A stretch of 41,811 nucleotides of DNA from Pseudomonadota bacterium. Its GTDB lineage: Bacteria > Pseudomonadota > Gammaproteobacteria > Burkholderiales > Burkholderiaceae_C. Under the pieces are notes generated by a model. The model was given only the letters and a program-made list of their open reading frames with translations. It ran no database searches and was not told the origin of the DNA. Location: assembly GCA_021808525.1 (NCBI GenBank), contig JAKBBK010000015.1:5547-47357 (forward strand), written 5' to 3'. The translations under genes were made by a program, and so were the position numbers. This document shows, one piece after another, positions 17,585 through 25,768 of the stretch (its first letter is position 1; every line of letters starts with the position of its first letter).

Positions 17585-19021
17585 CTACTTGGCCGCGGCG
17601 GGCGGCTTGCCGCCCAGCAGCACAGGCACCTTGCGGCGCGTGCGGATGTTGCTCGGCACGCTGCCTCGCCCGGCGCCAGCGGCGGGCGCCTGTTCCCAGG
17701 ACGGCTGCGCGTTGGGGTCGGCTTCGTAGGGCTTGTCGAACCAGGGGTCCTGGCTGGAAGCGCGCGTCGCGCCGGGGCGCTGCGGGGTATGGCCCAGCCC
17801 GGAGTCGCGAGGCGCACGAGGTACGCGGCGTGGCGGGTGCACGTCCAGCTCGCGCAGCTCGATCTTGCGCTTGATGAGCTTCTCGATGTCGCCCAGCGAG
17901 CGGGTGTCGCGCTCGCTGCACAGCGTGATGGCCAGGCCCGAGGCGCCCGCGCGGCCGGTGCGGCCGATGCGGTGCACGTAGTCCTCGGCATTGAAGGGCA
18001 CGTCGTAGTTGATCACCCCGGGCAACTCGGCGATGTCCAGCCCGCGCGCCGCCACGTCGGTGGCCACCAGCACCTCGACCTCGTTGCGCTTGAAGGCGTC
18101 CAGCGTGGCCAGGCGCTCGGCCTGCGACTTGTCGCCGTGCATGGCCTGGGCCTTCAGTCCGTCGCGTTGCAGCATGCGCGCCAGGCGTCCGGCGCCGAGC
18201 CGGCTGTTGACGAACACGATGGTCTGGCGCAGTTCATGGTCGCGCAGAACCTGCAGCAGCGCGGGATGCTTGAGATCCTCGGCGACCTTGTAGAGGATCT
18301 GCTCGACATTGGTCGCGGTGGCATTGGGGCGCGCCACCTCGACGGTCACCGGGTCGCGCAGGTAGCTCTGGGCCAGGCGCCGGATCTCGGGCGAGAAGGT
18401 GGCCGAGAACAGCAGCGTGGTGCGCTGGGACGGCAGGAAGGCGAGGATGCGCTGCAGATCCGGCAGGAAGCCGATGTCCAGCATGCGGTCGGCCTCGTCG
18501 AGCACGACGAACTGGACCTGCGACAGGTTCACCGTGCGTGCTTCCAGGTGGTCGAGCAGTCGCCCCGGCGTGGCCACCACGATCTCCACCCCCTGGCGCA
18601 GCGCGGCGGTCTGCGGCGCCATGTCCATGCCGCCGAACACGCAGGCACTGCGCAGCGGCGTATGGCGCGCGTAGGCCGCCACGTTGACGAACACCTGGTC
18701 GGCGAGTTCGCGGGTGGGGGCGAGCATCAGCGCGCGCACCGGATGGCGCGCGGGGGACACGCTGGTGCTGGCCAGCGGCAGCAGTTGCTGCAGGATGGGC
18801 AGCGTGAACGCGGCGGTCTTGCCGGTGCCTGTCTGCGCGGCGCCCATCATGTCGTGCCCCGCCAGCACCACGGGAATGGCGCGCTGCTGGATGGGCGTGA
18901 GGGTCTCGTAGCCCATGTCGGCCACCGCGCGCAGCAGCCTCGGGTCCAGCGCGAGATCGCTGTAGCGCTGCACGACCGGGGCCTCGACGGCGGTTGCTTC
19001 GGTGGGGCTTTCTTGGTTCAT
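17585..19021 (-). CDS. DEAD-box ATP-dependent RNA helicase (RhlE-type)
   Basis: This 478-residue helicase has all core motifs: Q motif region TPIQQRAIP, motif I AQTGTGKT, Ia PTRELA, II DEAD in VLDEADRMLD, III SAT, V ATDVAARGLD and VI HRIGRTGRAG. The C-terminal tail after about residue 385 is a low-complexity basic region ending NIRTRRKVPVLLGGKPPAAAK, as in RhlE proteins. They unwind structured RNA in ribosome assembly and mRNA turnover. Start ATG 19021 has an AGGAAC about 9 bases upstream; an earlier ATG (19039) has no ribosome site. Confidence 0.92.
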   Translation of the reverse strand: MNQESPTEATAVEAPVVQRYSDLALDPRLLRAVADMGYETLTPIQQRAIPVVLAGHDMMGAAQTGTGKTAAFTLPILQQLLPLASTSVSPARHPVRALMLAPTRELADQVFVNVAAYARHTPLRSACVFGGMDMAPQTAALRQGVEIVVATPGRLLDHLEARTVNLSQVQFVVLDEADRMLDIGFLPDLQRILAFLPSQRTTLLFSATFSPEIRRLAQSYLRDPVTVEVARPNATATNVEQILYKVAEDLKHPALLQVLRDHELRQTIVFVNSRLGAGRLARMLQRDGLKAQAMHGDKSQAERLATLDAFKRNEVEVLVATDVAARGLDIAELPGVINYDVPFNAEDYVHRIGRTGRAGASGLAITLCSERDTRSLGDIEKLIKRKIELRELDVHPPRRVPRAPRDSGLGHTPQRPGATRASSQDPWFDKPYEADPNAQPSWEQAPAAGAGRGSVPSNIRTRRKVPVLLGGKPPAAAK

Positions 19022-19107
19022 CGGGTTCAGTTCCTGCATGGATCGCAAATCGGCGCCCCCAGGATCTGCCGCACGGGCGGGGGCGAGCCCGTGCGCTGCC
19101 GGCGCGT

Positions 19108-19740
19108 TCAGCGGATGCCCAGCAGCTTGTGGGTCTGCAGGCTCAGTCGCCAGCGCGGGTCGCGCAGGCACTGGCGCAGCGCCCATTCGGTGTTCTCTCG
19201 CCGCAGCGGTCCGTCCATGGGCTGCAGCAGGCGATGCCCGAAATCCAGCCCGGCCAGTTGGTCGAGGTCGAGCCCGGGCTGCGGCACGACCACCTTGATC
19301 TCCTGCCCGCTGCGTTGTACCAGCGGCGCGCCGGCCTTCGGACTCACGCAGATCCAGTCGATGCCTGGCGGCGCCGGCAGGCTGCCGTTGGTCTCGACCG
19401 CGATGCGCAGGCCGCGCGCGTGCAGCGCATCGACCAGGGCCTCATCCACCTGCAGCAGCGGCTCGCCGCCGGTGAGCACGCACAAGCCGCCCGCGCTGCC
19501 CTGCGGCCAGCGGGCAGCCACGGCGCCGGCCAGGTCCCGGGCCTCGGCGAAGCGCCCGCCACCGTCGCCATCGGTGCCGACGAAATCCGTGTCGCAAAAA
19601 CGACAGATGGCCTGCTCGCGGTCCTGTTCGCGCCCGTTCCACAGATTGCAGCCGGCGAAACGGCAGAACACCGCGGGCATGCCCGCCTGCGCTCCTTCGC
19701 CTTGCAGGGTATAGAAGATTTCCTTGACCGAATAGGTCAT
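19108..19740 (-). CDS. queE: 7-carboxy-7-deazaguanine synthase
   Basis: This 210-residue radical-SAM enzyme contracts the carboxy-tetrahydropterin ring in queuosine synthesis. The cluster ligands are C31, C46 and C49, a C-X14-C-X2-C spacing characteristic of QueE rather than the usual CX3CX2C. EIFYTLQGEGAQAG (the QueE N-terminal signature), LTGGEPLLQ and ETNGSLP are present. ATG 19740 begins the family-typical MTYSVKEIFYTLQGEG; an upstream ATG at 19770 would add residues without homology. It lies downstream of pal on the same strand, with a terminator between them. queC and queD are not in the window. Confidence 0.94.
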   Translation of the reverse strand: MTYSVKEIFYTLQGEGAQAGMPAVFCRFAGCNLWNGREQDREQAICRFCDTDFVGTDGDGGGRFAEARDLAGAVAARWPQGSAGGLCVLTGGEPLLQVDEALVDALHARGLRIAVETNGSLPAPPGIDWICVSPKAGAPLVQRSGQEIKVVVPQPGLDLDQLAGLDFGHRLLQPMDGPLRRENTEWALRQCLRDPRWRLSLQTHKLLGIR

Positions 19741-19823
19741 CGATGACGTGCTGCTGGTGGCATGCAGCACGCATTATCCCACGGACGGCTTGTGCGTCGC
19801 AGCAAGCCCGCGCGGCGCGCATG

Positions 19824-19859
19824 AAAAACCCGCGCGGGCCGCCAGGGGCCGGCGCGGGT
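19824..19859 (-). terminator. rho-independent terminator of the Pal-type gene
   Basis: Read on the minus strand, ACCCGCGC (19852-19859) pairs with GCGCGGGT (19828-19835) and is followed at once by a run of five T residues (19824-19828). It lies 36 bp after the Pal stop and is the most convincing intrinsic terminator in the window, separating pal from queE. Confidence 0.75.
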
Positions 19860-19895
19860 ATGGCGAGCCCGCGCAAGGCGCGGGCGCTTGCGGCT

Positions 19896-20423
19896 TCAGC
19901 GCTGGTAGACGATGTCCACGCGGCGGTTCTCGGCGTAGTCCGCCGCCGTCGTGCCCATGGCCTTGGGCTTTTCCTTGCCGAAGCTGATGGCTTCCATCTG
20001 GGCCGGCTTGGCGCCCAGCAGTTCCATCGCGTTCATCACCGAGTCGGCGCGCTTCTGGCCCAGGGCCAGGTTGTATTCGCGGCTGCCGCGGGCGTCGGTG
20101 TTGCCTTGCAGCTGCACATGCGCCGCCGGATGGGCGATCAGGTATTGCGCGTTGTCCTCGATCACCGGACGGTACTTGGACTCGATGTTGTACTTGTCGA
20201 AGGCGAAGAACACGCTGCGCGGCACGTTCGGCGCCGGGCCGAGGTTTTCCTCGGCAGGCGCCTGCACGGCGGCGACGCTGCTTTGCGCGGCGGGTTTGGC
20301 GGGCGCCGGAGCGGCGGACTGCACCGGCGCCGTCGGCTTGCTGCTCGAGGCGCAGCCGCCCAGGGTGCCGAGCACGGCCAGAGCCAGCACGGCCGGCACG
20401 GTGGACAACAGGTGACGCTTCAT
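19896..20423 (-). CDS. pal: peptidoglycan-associated lipoprotein, OmpA-like domain (Pal-type)
   Basis: This 175-residue lipoprotein has signal peptide and lipobox L-G-G-C with C24 as the lipid-anchored residue. An Ala/Pro-rich linker follows, then an OmpA-like peptidoglycan-binding domain from about residue 70 (SVFFAFDKYNIESKY, HVQLQGNTDARGSREYNLALGQKRA, RRVDIVYQ). The NTDARG-NLALGQKRA pattern is that of Pal, which tethers the outer membrane to peptidoglycan with TolB. The usual tolB upstream and cpoB downstream are absent here, so it may be a Pal paralogue. ATG 20423 has AAAGGGGA upstream. Confidence 0.82.
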   Translation of the reverse strand: MKRHLLSTVPAVLALAVLGTLGGCASSSKPTAPVQSAAPAPAKPAAQSSVAAVQAPAEENLGPAPNVPRSVFFAFDKYNIESKYRPVIEDNAQYLIAHPAAHVQLQGNTDARGSREYNLALGQKRADSVMNAMELLGAKPAQMEAISFGKEKPKAMGTTAADYAENRRVDIVYQR

Positions 20424-20637
20424 CACAATCCCCTTTGTAGGAATAAATGGTCAGGTATGCGGGCCGACAAGCAACGCCGACCCGCGGGCACATCCCGGCG
20501 AATCGGCGTGAAGGGGGCCTGGTCGATCATGCGCACGCGAATGAGCCCCCCTTGCGAGCATAAGGCTCCCCAGACGCAAACGCGATACCTGGCTGCCCAG
20601 TTGACCGCCAGAGCGTATCGGTTGGACACGATGGTAA

Positions 20638-20653
20638 CGGGAGGTAACTCCCG
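20638..20653 (-). terminator. small hairpin after the LysE-family gene
   Basis: CGGGAG (20638-20643) pairs with CTCCCG (20648-20653) around a GTAA loop, 13 bp beyond the exporter stop. No T-tract follows on the minus strand, so termination here is uncertain. Confidence 0.35.
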
Positions 20654-20666
20654 AACCCACGGCGGA

Positions 20667-21323
20667 TTAATTCCTGTGCAGCCGAAGCATCGCGATGCCG
20701 AAGGCGCAGAACACCCCGGCGCTGGCGCGCTGGGGCCAGCCGGCCTCGAAGCAGCGACGCAGTCGCCTGCGGGCCAGCACGGCCAGCGCCGCATAGCTGC
20801 TCAGCGCCAGCAGGGACATGGCCATGAAGGTGCCGGTCAGCACGGCATACTGGGGCAGCGCCGCCTGGCCGGAGCGCAGGAACTGGGGGAACAGGGCCGC
20901 GATGAAGGCGATGGCCTTGGGATTGGTCAAGGCCACCGTCAGGCCGCGACGGTACAGCGCTCGCGGGCGCGCCTGCACGGCGCCCAGGCCCGGCGCGGGC
21001 GCAGGCGCCGCGGGGGCGGACGCGCCGGGCCCCGCGCCGGCCTTGCGCCACTGCTGCACCCCCAGCCAGATCAGGTACAGGGCCCCGGCGGTCTTGAGCA
21101 GCGTGAAGGCGGTCGCCGAGCCCTGCAGCACGGCGTTGATGCCCAGGGCGCTGAGCGCGCTGAGGGTGAGCAGACCGCTGATGTTGCCCAGCGAGGACCA
21201 CAGCGCGCGGCGCCAGCCGAAATGCATGGCGTTGTTCACGGCCAGCATCACCGCCGGCCCGGGGGTGAAGGAGGCCACCACCGCGAATCCGGCGAACAGA
21301 CCCAGCGCGGGCAGGGAGATCAT
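20667..21323 (-). CDS. LysE family amino-acid/metabolite exporter
   Basis: This 218-residue protein has about five to six transmembrane helices. The family signature ASFTPGPAVMLAVNNAMHFGWRRAL is near the N terminus, and NPKAIAFIAALFPQF is the conserved second block of LysE/RhtB transporters. The family exports amino acids or related small molecules; substrate cannot be told from sequence. A Gly/Ala/Pro-rich insert occupies the central cytoplasmic loop. Its ATG overlaps the isomerase stop (TCATG on the plus strand), so it is the third gene of an operon with aromatic-degradation enzymes. Confidence 0.9.
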   Translation of the reverse strand: MISLPALGLFAGFAVVASFTPGPAVMLAVNNAMHFGWRRALWSSLGNISGLLTLSALSALGINAVLQGSATAFTLLKTAGALYLIWLGVQQWRKAGAGPGASAPAAPAPAPGLGAVQARPRALYRRGLTVALTNPKAIAFIAALFPQFLRSGQAALPQYAVLTGTFMAMSLLALSSYAALAVLARRRLRRCFEAGWPQRASAGVFCAFGIAMLRLHRN

Positions 21324-21964
21324 GGCTTCGGGGCGTCCGGTTGCGCGGCCGGCGCGGCATCGCGAAAGGCCTGCAGTTCCTGGCAGGCCGCCTCGATGTC
21401 CAGCAGGCGCGGCCAGCGGGCGAGGTCCACGTGGAAACGCCGCGCGGTGGTCATCTGCGGCACCAGGTACACATCGGCCACGCTGGGCGCGGCGCCGAAG
21501 CAGAAGCGCCCGCGCGCCGGGTCGGAGGCGAGCAGCGCGTCCAGCGCATCGAAGCCGGCGCTCATCCAGGTGCCGCACCAGGCATCGACGCCGGCGCCGT
21601 CGCAGCCGAGTTCGCCGCGCAGGTACTCGACCACGCGCCGGTTGTTGAGCGGGTGCATGTCGCAGCCCACGATCGCCGCCAGTGCCCGCACCCGCGCGCG
21701 CTGCAGCGCATCGCGAGGCAGCAGCGGGGGCTCCGGGTAGACCTCGTCCAGCCACTCGATGATGGCCGGGGATTGGGTCAGCACCTGCCCATCCACCTCC
21801 AGCGCGGGAACCAGGCCCTGCGGGTTCACGGCGCGGTAACCCGCCCCCGCCTGTTCGCCATGCAGCAGGTCCACGGGCACGTAGTCGGGGTGCAGGCCCT
21901 TGAGCGCCAGCGCGATGCGCAGGCGATGCGAGGTACCGCTGCGGAAATAGCTGTAGAGCTTCAT
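21320..21964 (-). CDS. glutathione-dependent maleylpyruvate / maleylacetoacetate isomerase
   Basis: This 214-residue zeta-class GST-fold enzyme has the thioredoxin-like domain start KLYSYFRSGTSHRLRIALALKG with the catalytic Ser/Ser-type glutathione site (RSGTSHR). The cis-Pro and SNAIL-like segments are NPQGLVPALEV and QSPAIIEWLDE, and the C-terminal block is CDMHPLNNRRVVEYL...WCGTWMSAGFDA. The last block strongly recalls NagL, the maleylpyruvate isomerase of the gentisate pathway. Partnered with a fumarylpyruvate-hydrolase-like gene, this suggests gentisate rather than homogentisate degradation, but the two activities are hard to separate by sequence. Confidence 0.88.
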   Translation of the reverse strand: MKLYSYFRSGTSHRLRIALALKGLHPDYVPVDLLHGEQAGAGYRAVNPQGLVPALEVDGQVLTQSPAIIEWLDEVYPEPPLLPRDALQRARVRALAAIVGCDMHPLNNRRVVEYLRGELGCDGAGVDAWCGTWMSAGFDALDALLASDPARGRFCFGAAPSVADVYLVPQMTTARRFHVDLARWPRLLDIEAACQELQAFRDAAPAAQPDAPKP

Positions 21965-22671
21965 GCCTGGCCCCCCAGGAGTCGCAGGGAGATCGAGCCC
22001 ACGCCCTGGATGCTTCCATCCACGCGCTGGCCCGCGCGCACCGGGCCCACGCCCTCGGGCGTGCCCGTGTAGATCAGGTCTCCGGCGCGCAGGTGGTACA
22101 TGCGCGAGAGGTCGGCGATCAGCTCGCGCACTCCCCAGATCATGTCCGACAGGTCCGAGTCCTGGCGCTGCTCGCCATCCACGCGCAGTTCGATGCGCCC
22201 GCGCTCGATCACCTGGCCGGGCATCGGGACGATGGCCGAGATCACGGCCGAATTCTCGCAATCCTTCGCCGTGTCCCAGGGCTTGCCCTGGTCGCGCGCC
22301 GCGAACTGCAGGTCGCGGCGGGTCATGTCCAGTCCGCAGCCGTAGCCGTAGATGTGCTCGTGGGCCGCCTCGGCCGCGATGTCGGCCCCGCCCGAACGCA
22401 GCGCGACCACGAGCTCCATCTCGTAGTGGTAGTTGGAGGTGGCCTGCGGGTAGGGCACGCTGGCGCCGGAGGCCAGCAAGGCCGAGGGCGACTTGGTGAA
22501 GTAGAAGGGGCGGTCACGCTGCGCGTCCACCGGGCGGCCCATCTCCTTCGCATGCGCGAGGTAGTTGCGACCGACGAAGAACAGGCGCTGCACCGGCAGG
22601 CGCTGTTCGCTGCCCTGCACGGCCACCGAGGCGGGTTCCGGCGGTGCCCAGAGGTAGGAAATCGAAGTCAT
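21961..22671 (-). CDS. fumarylacetoacetate hydrolase family protein, probable fumarylpyruvate hydrolase
   Basis: This 236-residue protein is a single FAH catalytic domain. Visible elements are RLFFVGRNYLAHAKEMG with the catalytic His, a metal-binding acidic cluster in HYEMELVVALRSG, the GYGCGLDMTRRDLQ block, and the C-terminal GDLIYTGTPEGVGPV. The opening VGRNYLAHAKEMGR resembles NagK of the gentisate pathway, which splits fumarylpyruvate to fumarate and pyruvate. It starts a three-gene operon (hydrolase, isomerase, exporter) with four-base overlaps. The ring-cleaving dioxygenase that would feed it is not in the window. Confidence 0.88.
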   Translation of the reverse strand: MTSISYLWAPPEPASVAVQGSEQRLPVQRLFFVGRNYLAHAKEMGRPVDAQRDRPFYFTKSPSALLASGASVPYPQATSNYHYEMELVVALRSGGADIAAEAAHEHIYGYGCGLDMTRRDLQFAARDQGKPWDTAKDCENSAVISAIVPMPGQVIERGRIELRVDGEQRQDSDLSDMIWGVRELIADLSRMYHLRAGDLIYTGTPEGVGPVRAGQRVDGSIQGVGSISLRLLGGQA

Positions 22672-22874
22672 CGCAAGCCCAGGATCGCGGCGCGGCGCGG
22701 GGGGCCGCGCACCGCATGAAAGCTTAGCGCGAGGCGACAGGGCATGTCGCGCGCGTCGCCGGCCCCGGCCGGGCCGCGTCGGCGCGCTCGGACAGTACGC
22801 GTCGTTGTGGCAGATCAAGCACTTCCGGGCCGCTCGGGCCTAAGGTGGTCGCAGCATCGATCAAGGAGCAGATC

Positions 22875-23606
22875 ATGAACCAGAGAATCAGGACGGGCGC
22901 CTGCCTGCTGGCGGCGGCGCCGCTGCTGTTCGCGGCAGCCCTCGGCGCGAGCGCGCAGGCCGCACCGGCGGCCAGCGAGCCCGCGGCGGCGGCCCCCGGC
23001 CCCGGCTACGGCCCCGGCTACGGTCCCGGCATGATGGGCGGTTACCGTGGCGCCTACCACCGCGGCGGCTACGGCCCGGGCGGCGGCTACGGCCCGGGCA
23101 ACGGTCCAGGCTACGGCGGCGGCTACGGTCGTGACTGCGGGCCGGGTTACGCACGCGGCTACGGCCCCGGCATGATGGGCGGCGGTTACGGACGCGGCTA
23201 CGGCATGATGGGCGGGGGCTTCGGCCATGGCTACGGCATGATGGGGGGCTTCGGTCCCGGCGCCTGGGGCATGGGTCCGGGCATGATGGGCTACGGATTC
23301 GGCGCCTGGGGCGACGGGCTCGAGCTCAGCCCGGCGCAGGACAAGAAGATCGGCGAGATCCAGAAGGCCCTGTTCGACAAGCAGTGGCCGCTGATGCAGG
23401 CCATGCACGAGACCATGCTGCAAGGAGCGTGGGCAGCGCCCCGCGGCAAGCTCGACGTGGACGCGGTGATGAAGCGTGCCCAGGCGCTGTCCGACCTGCG
23501 CCTGCAGATGCTGCGCAACCGACTGGAAAGCTTGCAGCAGTTCCAGGCCGTGCTCACGCCCAAGCAGCGCAAGGAGCTTCAGAGCCAGGGCCCCTGGGGA
23601 CGCTAG
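22875..23606 (+). CDS. Gly/Tyr/Met-rich Spy/CpxP-like periplasmic protein
   Basis: This 243-residue protein starts at ATG 22875, six bases after AAGGAG. A signal peptide (residues 1-33, cleavage after ASAQA) leads into a roughly 100-residue low-complexity region (about 45-145) made of GYGPG, GPGMMGG, GRGYG and GYGMMGG units, with scattered His and one Cys. The C-terminal domain (about 150-243) is helical, with LSPAQDKKIGEIQ and LQQFQAVLTPKQRKELQ, the paired LTXXQ-like motifs of Spy/CpxP envelope-stress chaperones and zinc-resistance proteins. The MMGG repeats could bind copper(I). It is convergent with the Ftr iron operon. Function is inferred. Confidence 0.78.
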   Translation: MNQRIRTGACLLAAAPLLFAAALGASAQAAPAASEPAAAAPGPGYGPGYGPGMMGGYRGAYHRGGYGPGGGYGPGNGPGYGGGYGRDCGPGYARGYGPGMMGGGYGRGYGMMGGGFGHGYGMMGGFGPGAWGMGPGMMGYGFGAWGDGLELSPAQDKKIGEIQKALFDKQWPLMQAMHETMLQGAWAAPRGKLDVDAVMKRAQALSDLRLQMLRNRLESLQQFQAVLTPKQRKELQSQGPWGR

Positions 23607-23639
23607 CAGCTCCGGGAGCCAGGCGCTCGGACCCGGTGC

Positions 23640-23667
23640 GCAGGCGCGCCGGGCCGGGGGCGCCTGC
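23640..23667. terminator. bidirectional hairpin between the Spy-like and P19 genes
   Basis: GCAGGCGC (23640-23647) pairs perfectly with GCGCCTGC (23660-23667) around a 12-nt loop in the 61-bp gap between two convergent genes. No T-tract; position favours shared termination. Confidence 0.5.
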
Positions 23668-24210
23668 TCAATATCCGCCCTTGTGGCCGACTCCGCCCAC
23701 GTAGGTGAAGTCCCAGCTTTTCACGAAGGGCGCCCACCACTGCGGGACCCCGGTCTCCTTGTCGGTGTGCCGGAAGAAGGCCGCGTAGGGTGGGGGCTCG
23801 AAGCGAAAGCTCGCGCGGTACTTGCCCGGGCCGTCGAAGCGGATGTTGGCGCCGTAGTGGGGGCCGTCGTTGGCCGACATGACCATCAGCGTGCCGAAGG
23901 TGGACCAGTTGCTGCCCAGCTTCTGGATCTGGTAGCTGATGGTCAGGTAGGGCATCCAGGCGCCCGGGGGGAAGCCCTGCGGGTTGTTCTTGTCGGCATG
24001 GATGTCGATTTCCAGGTGCGCGTCGGCCTTCGCCGCGTCCATGCCCGGCAGCATCGGGGCCATGTCCACCGGCTGCAGGTACACGGGGTGCAGGATCATG
24101 CCGTCGGCCACCACCGGGTTGCCCATGGAGTGTTCCGCCGCCCAGGCCGGCACGTCGACCGCGGCCGTCACGGCCAGCGCGGCCGCCATCGCGAGCTGCT
24201 GCAATCGCAT
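23668..24210 (-). CDS. P19 / FtrA-type periplasmic iron-binding protein
   Basis: This 180-residue protein has a signal peptide (MRLQQLAMAAALAVTAAVDVPAWA). The mature domain has the Tp34/P19 pattern: DGMILHPVYLQPVDMAP near the start, HLEIDIHADKNNPQGFPPGAWMPYLTISYQI, and the late ANDGPHYGANI and FFRHTDKETGVPQWW blocks. In Campylobacter P19 and Bordetella FtrA, Met and His residues in such positions bind copper and iron, and the protein hands iron to the FTR1 permease. It is the last gene of the Ftr operon; AAAGGGAAA lies ahead of the ATG. Confidence 0.9.
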   Translation of the reverse strand: MRLQQLAMAAALAVTAAVDVPAWAAEHSMGNPVVADGMILHPVYLQPVDMAPMLPGMDAAKADAHLEIDIHADKNNPQGFPPGAWMPYLTISYQIQKLGSNWSTFGTLMVMSANDGPHYGANIRFDGPGKYRASFRFEPPPYAAFFRHTDKETGVPQWWAPFVKSWDFTYVGGVGHKGGY

Positions 24211-24268
24211 CTTGTGTTTCCCTTTCAGTCCGAGCAAGAACCGGCCGTTGCCGGGGGGTGGGCCGCCT

Positions 24269-25768
24269 TCACAGCCCGAAGATCGCCGGCCACCAGGCCA
24301 GGCCCACAACCGCCACCCCGGCCAGCAGCGGGGTCAGGGCCGCGAGACGCCGCGGGCCGCGCAGCTTCTGTGCACCCAGCAGGCGCAGCCCCAGCGCCAC
24401 GCTCCACAGCATGCCCAGCGCGAACAGCCCCAGCTTGAGCAGCGCCACCGCCCGCGCCGGCAGCCCGACGGAGGCGAGGGCGTCGAAGAGTTCGCCGCCC
24501 AGGCCCACGACCAGCGACACCATGGCCACGGGCATGTAGGCGTAGGCCTGTTCCACGAAGCGACGGCGCATGTCCAGGTCGCCGCCCAGGCGCCCGGCCA
24601 GCCAGCTCGACGCGCCGGTGAGCAGGCCCAGCAGCGCGGCCAGCGCCAGCGCGCAGCCCAGCATGAACGCCGTGATGGTGAAAAAGTCCAGCCAGGTGTA
24701 GACCTCGCGCCCCTGGCGGTGCACCGACATCAGCCACCAGGGCCCTGGCGTGCCGATCCAGTCCCAACCCCGGTCGATGGCCCAGACCCCCAGCGCCTGG
24801 CGCATGTGCCCGTACTGGGGCAGGATCAGCCACAGGAAGCCGCCCAGGGCCAGGCCGGTGGCCAGGAACAGGAACCAGATCTCGGCAGGGTTCGGATGGT
24901 GGTGACGGATGTCGGCCACCTCGCTTCCCGGTCGGCGCAGCATCAAGGCCAGGCCGCCGCGACCGCCGGGCTTGACGCAACGGAAGCACTCGATGCAGTG
25001 GCGCGACTCCTGCTTGCGCTTGATGTCGATCATGGTCGGGCATACGCCCTTGTCGGCGTAGGCGTCGCCGCCGGGGCGCGGCTGCTTGGGGGTGAATTGC
25101 GCCGCGCCGATGCGCGAGAACACCCCCAGCATCAGGCCGATGGGGCACATGTGGCGGCACCACGGGCGCTTGTTGCGGCCCTGGCCGTACACGAAGCCCA
25201 GCACCACGGCGCAGGCGAAGGCCAGGCCGAAGACCACCGCGATGCCCTGGGGAAAACCGCGCGCGTCCACCGTCTGCGCCAGCACGGTGATGACCACGAA
25301 GCTGATCACGGGGGTGCCTTCCCAGCGCACCCAGCGCGGCACGGGACGCTTGAGCCCGATGCGGTTGGCCCATTCCGAGCTCGCGCCCAGCGGGCACAGG
25401 ATGCCGCACCAGCTGCGCCCGGTGAAGATCACCGACACGAACACCAGCGGGAACCACAGGCCCCAGATGATGAAATTGGCCAGCAGGGTGAAGTTGTCCA
25501 GCACGTGCGCGTGATCGCTCGGCGTGGGCAGGAACAGCGGCAGGATCATCAGCGCCATGAATCCGAAGAACATGGCCACGTGGACCCAGGCCAGGCGGTC
25601 GCGGTTGCGCGACGCGAAGGCCTCCACGCGGGCCACCCAGGGTCCGCGCCTGCGCCAGTCGCTCGCGGACTCGCTGCGAACGGGGATGGGGAAGGGGCGC
25701 TGCCCGGGTGCCCGGCCCGTCACGCCCGGCTCCCGAGGGAAACCGGACGCGGGCGATTGACCAGCCAC
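24269..25768 (-). CDS. FtrD-type membrane polyferredoxin (4Fe-4S)
   Basis: This protein of about 499 residues has several transmembrane helices and cytoplasmic cysteine clusters: SWCGILCPLGASSEW, PWCRHMCPIGLML, then GVCPTMIDIK and HCIECFRCVKPGG, matching NapH/CcoG-like ferredoxin membrane proteins. In Ftr systems FtrD is thought to move electrons linked to oxidation or reduction of iron during uptake. A GTG at 25768 opens the frame and overlaps the FTR1 gene by 49 bp. The first 40 residues are poorly conserved and there is no strong ribosome site, so the true start may lie further downstream. Confidence 0.85.
   Translation of the reverse strand: MAGQSPASGFPREPGVTGRAPGQRPFPIPVRSESASDWRRRGPWVARVEAFASRNRDRLAWVHVAMFFGFMALMILPLFLPTPSDHAHVLDNFTLLANFIIWGLWFPLVFVSVIFTGRSWCGILCPLGASSEWANRIGLKRPVPRWVRWEGTPVISFVVITVLAQTVDARGFPQGIAVVFGLAFACAVVLGFVYGQGRNKRPWCRHMCPIGLMLGVFSRIGAAQFTPKQPRPGGDAYADKGVCPTMIDIKRKQESRHCIECFRCVKPGGRGGLALMLRRPGSEVADIRHHHPNPAEIWFLFLATGLALGGFLWLILPQYGHMRQALGVWAIDRGWDWIGTPGPWWLMSVHRQGREVYTWLDFFTITAFMLGCALALAALLGLLTGASSWLAGRLGGDLDMRRRFVEQAYAYMPVAMVSLVVGLGGELFDALASVGLPARAVALLKLGLFALGMLWSVALGLRLLGAQKLRGPRRLAALTPLLAGVAVVGLAWWPAIFGL

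Noticed and set aside
15249-17921. Very long open frame on the minus strand opposite ctaA, ctaB and gluQ
   Set aside because: It is antisense to three genes with clear family motifs. Long empty frames are expected from the strong G/C bias at third codon positions, and it has low-complexity His/Arg/Gln composition with no domain.
23005-23290. Short repeats in the Spy-like gene as a possible CRISPR or tandem repeat array
   Set aside because: The repeats are imperfect, in phase with codons and encode Gly/Tyr/Met units within a frame that has a signal peptide and a recognisable C-terminal domain.
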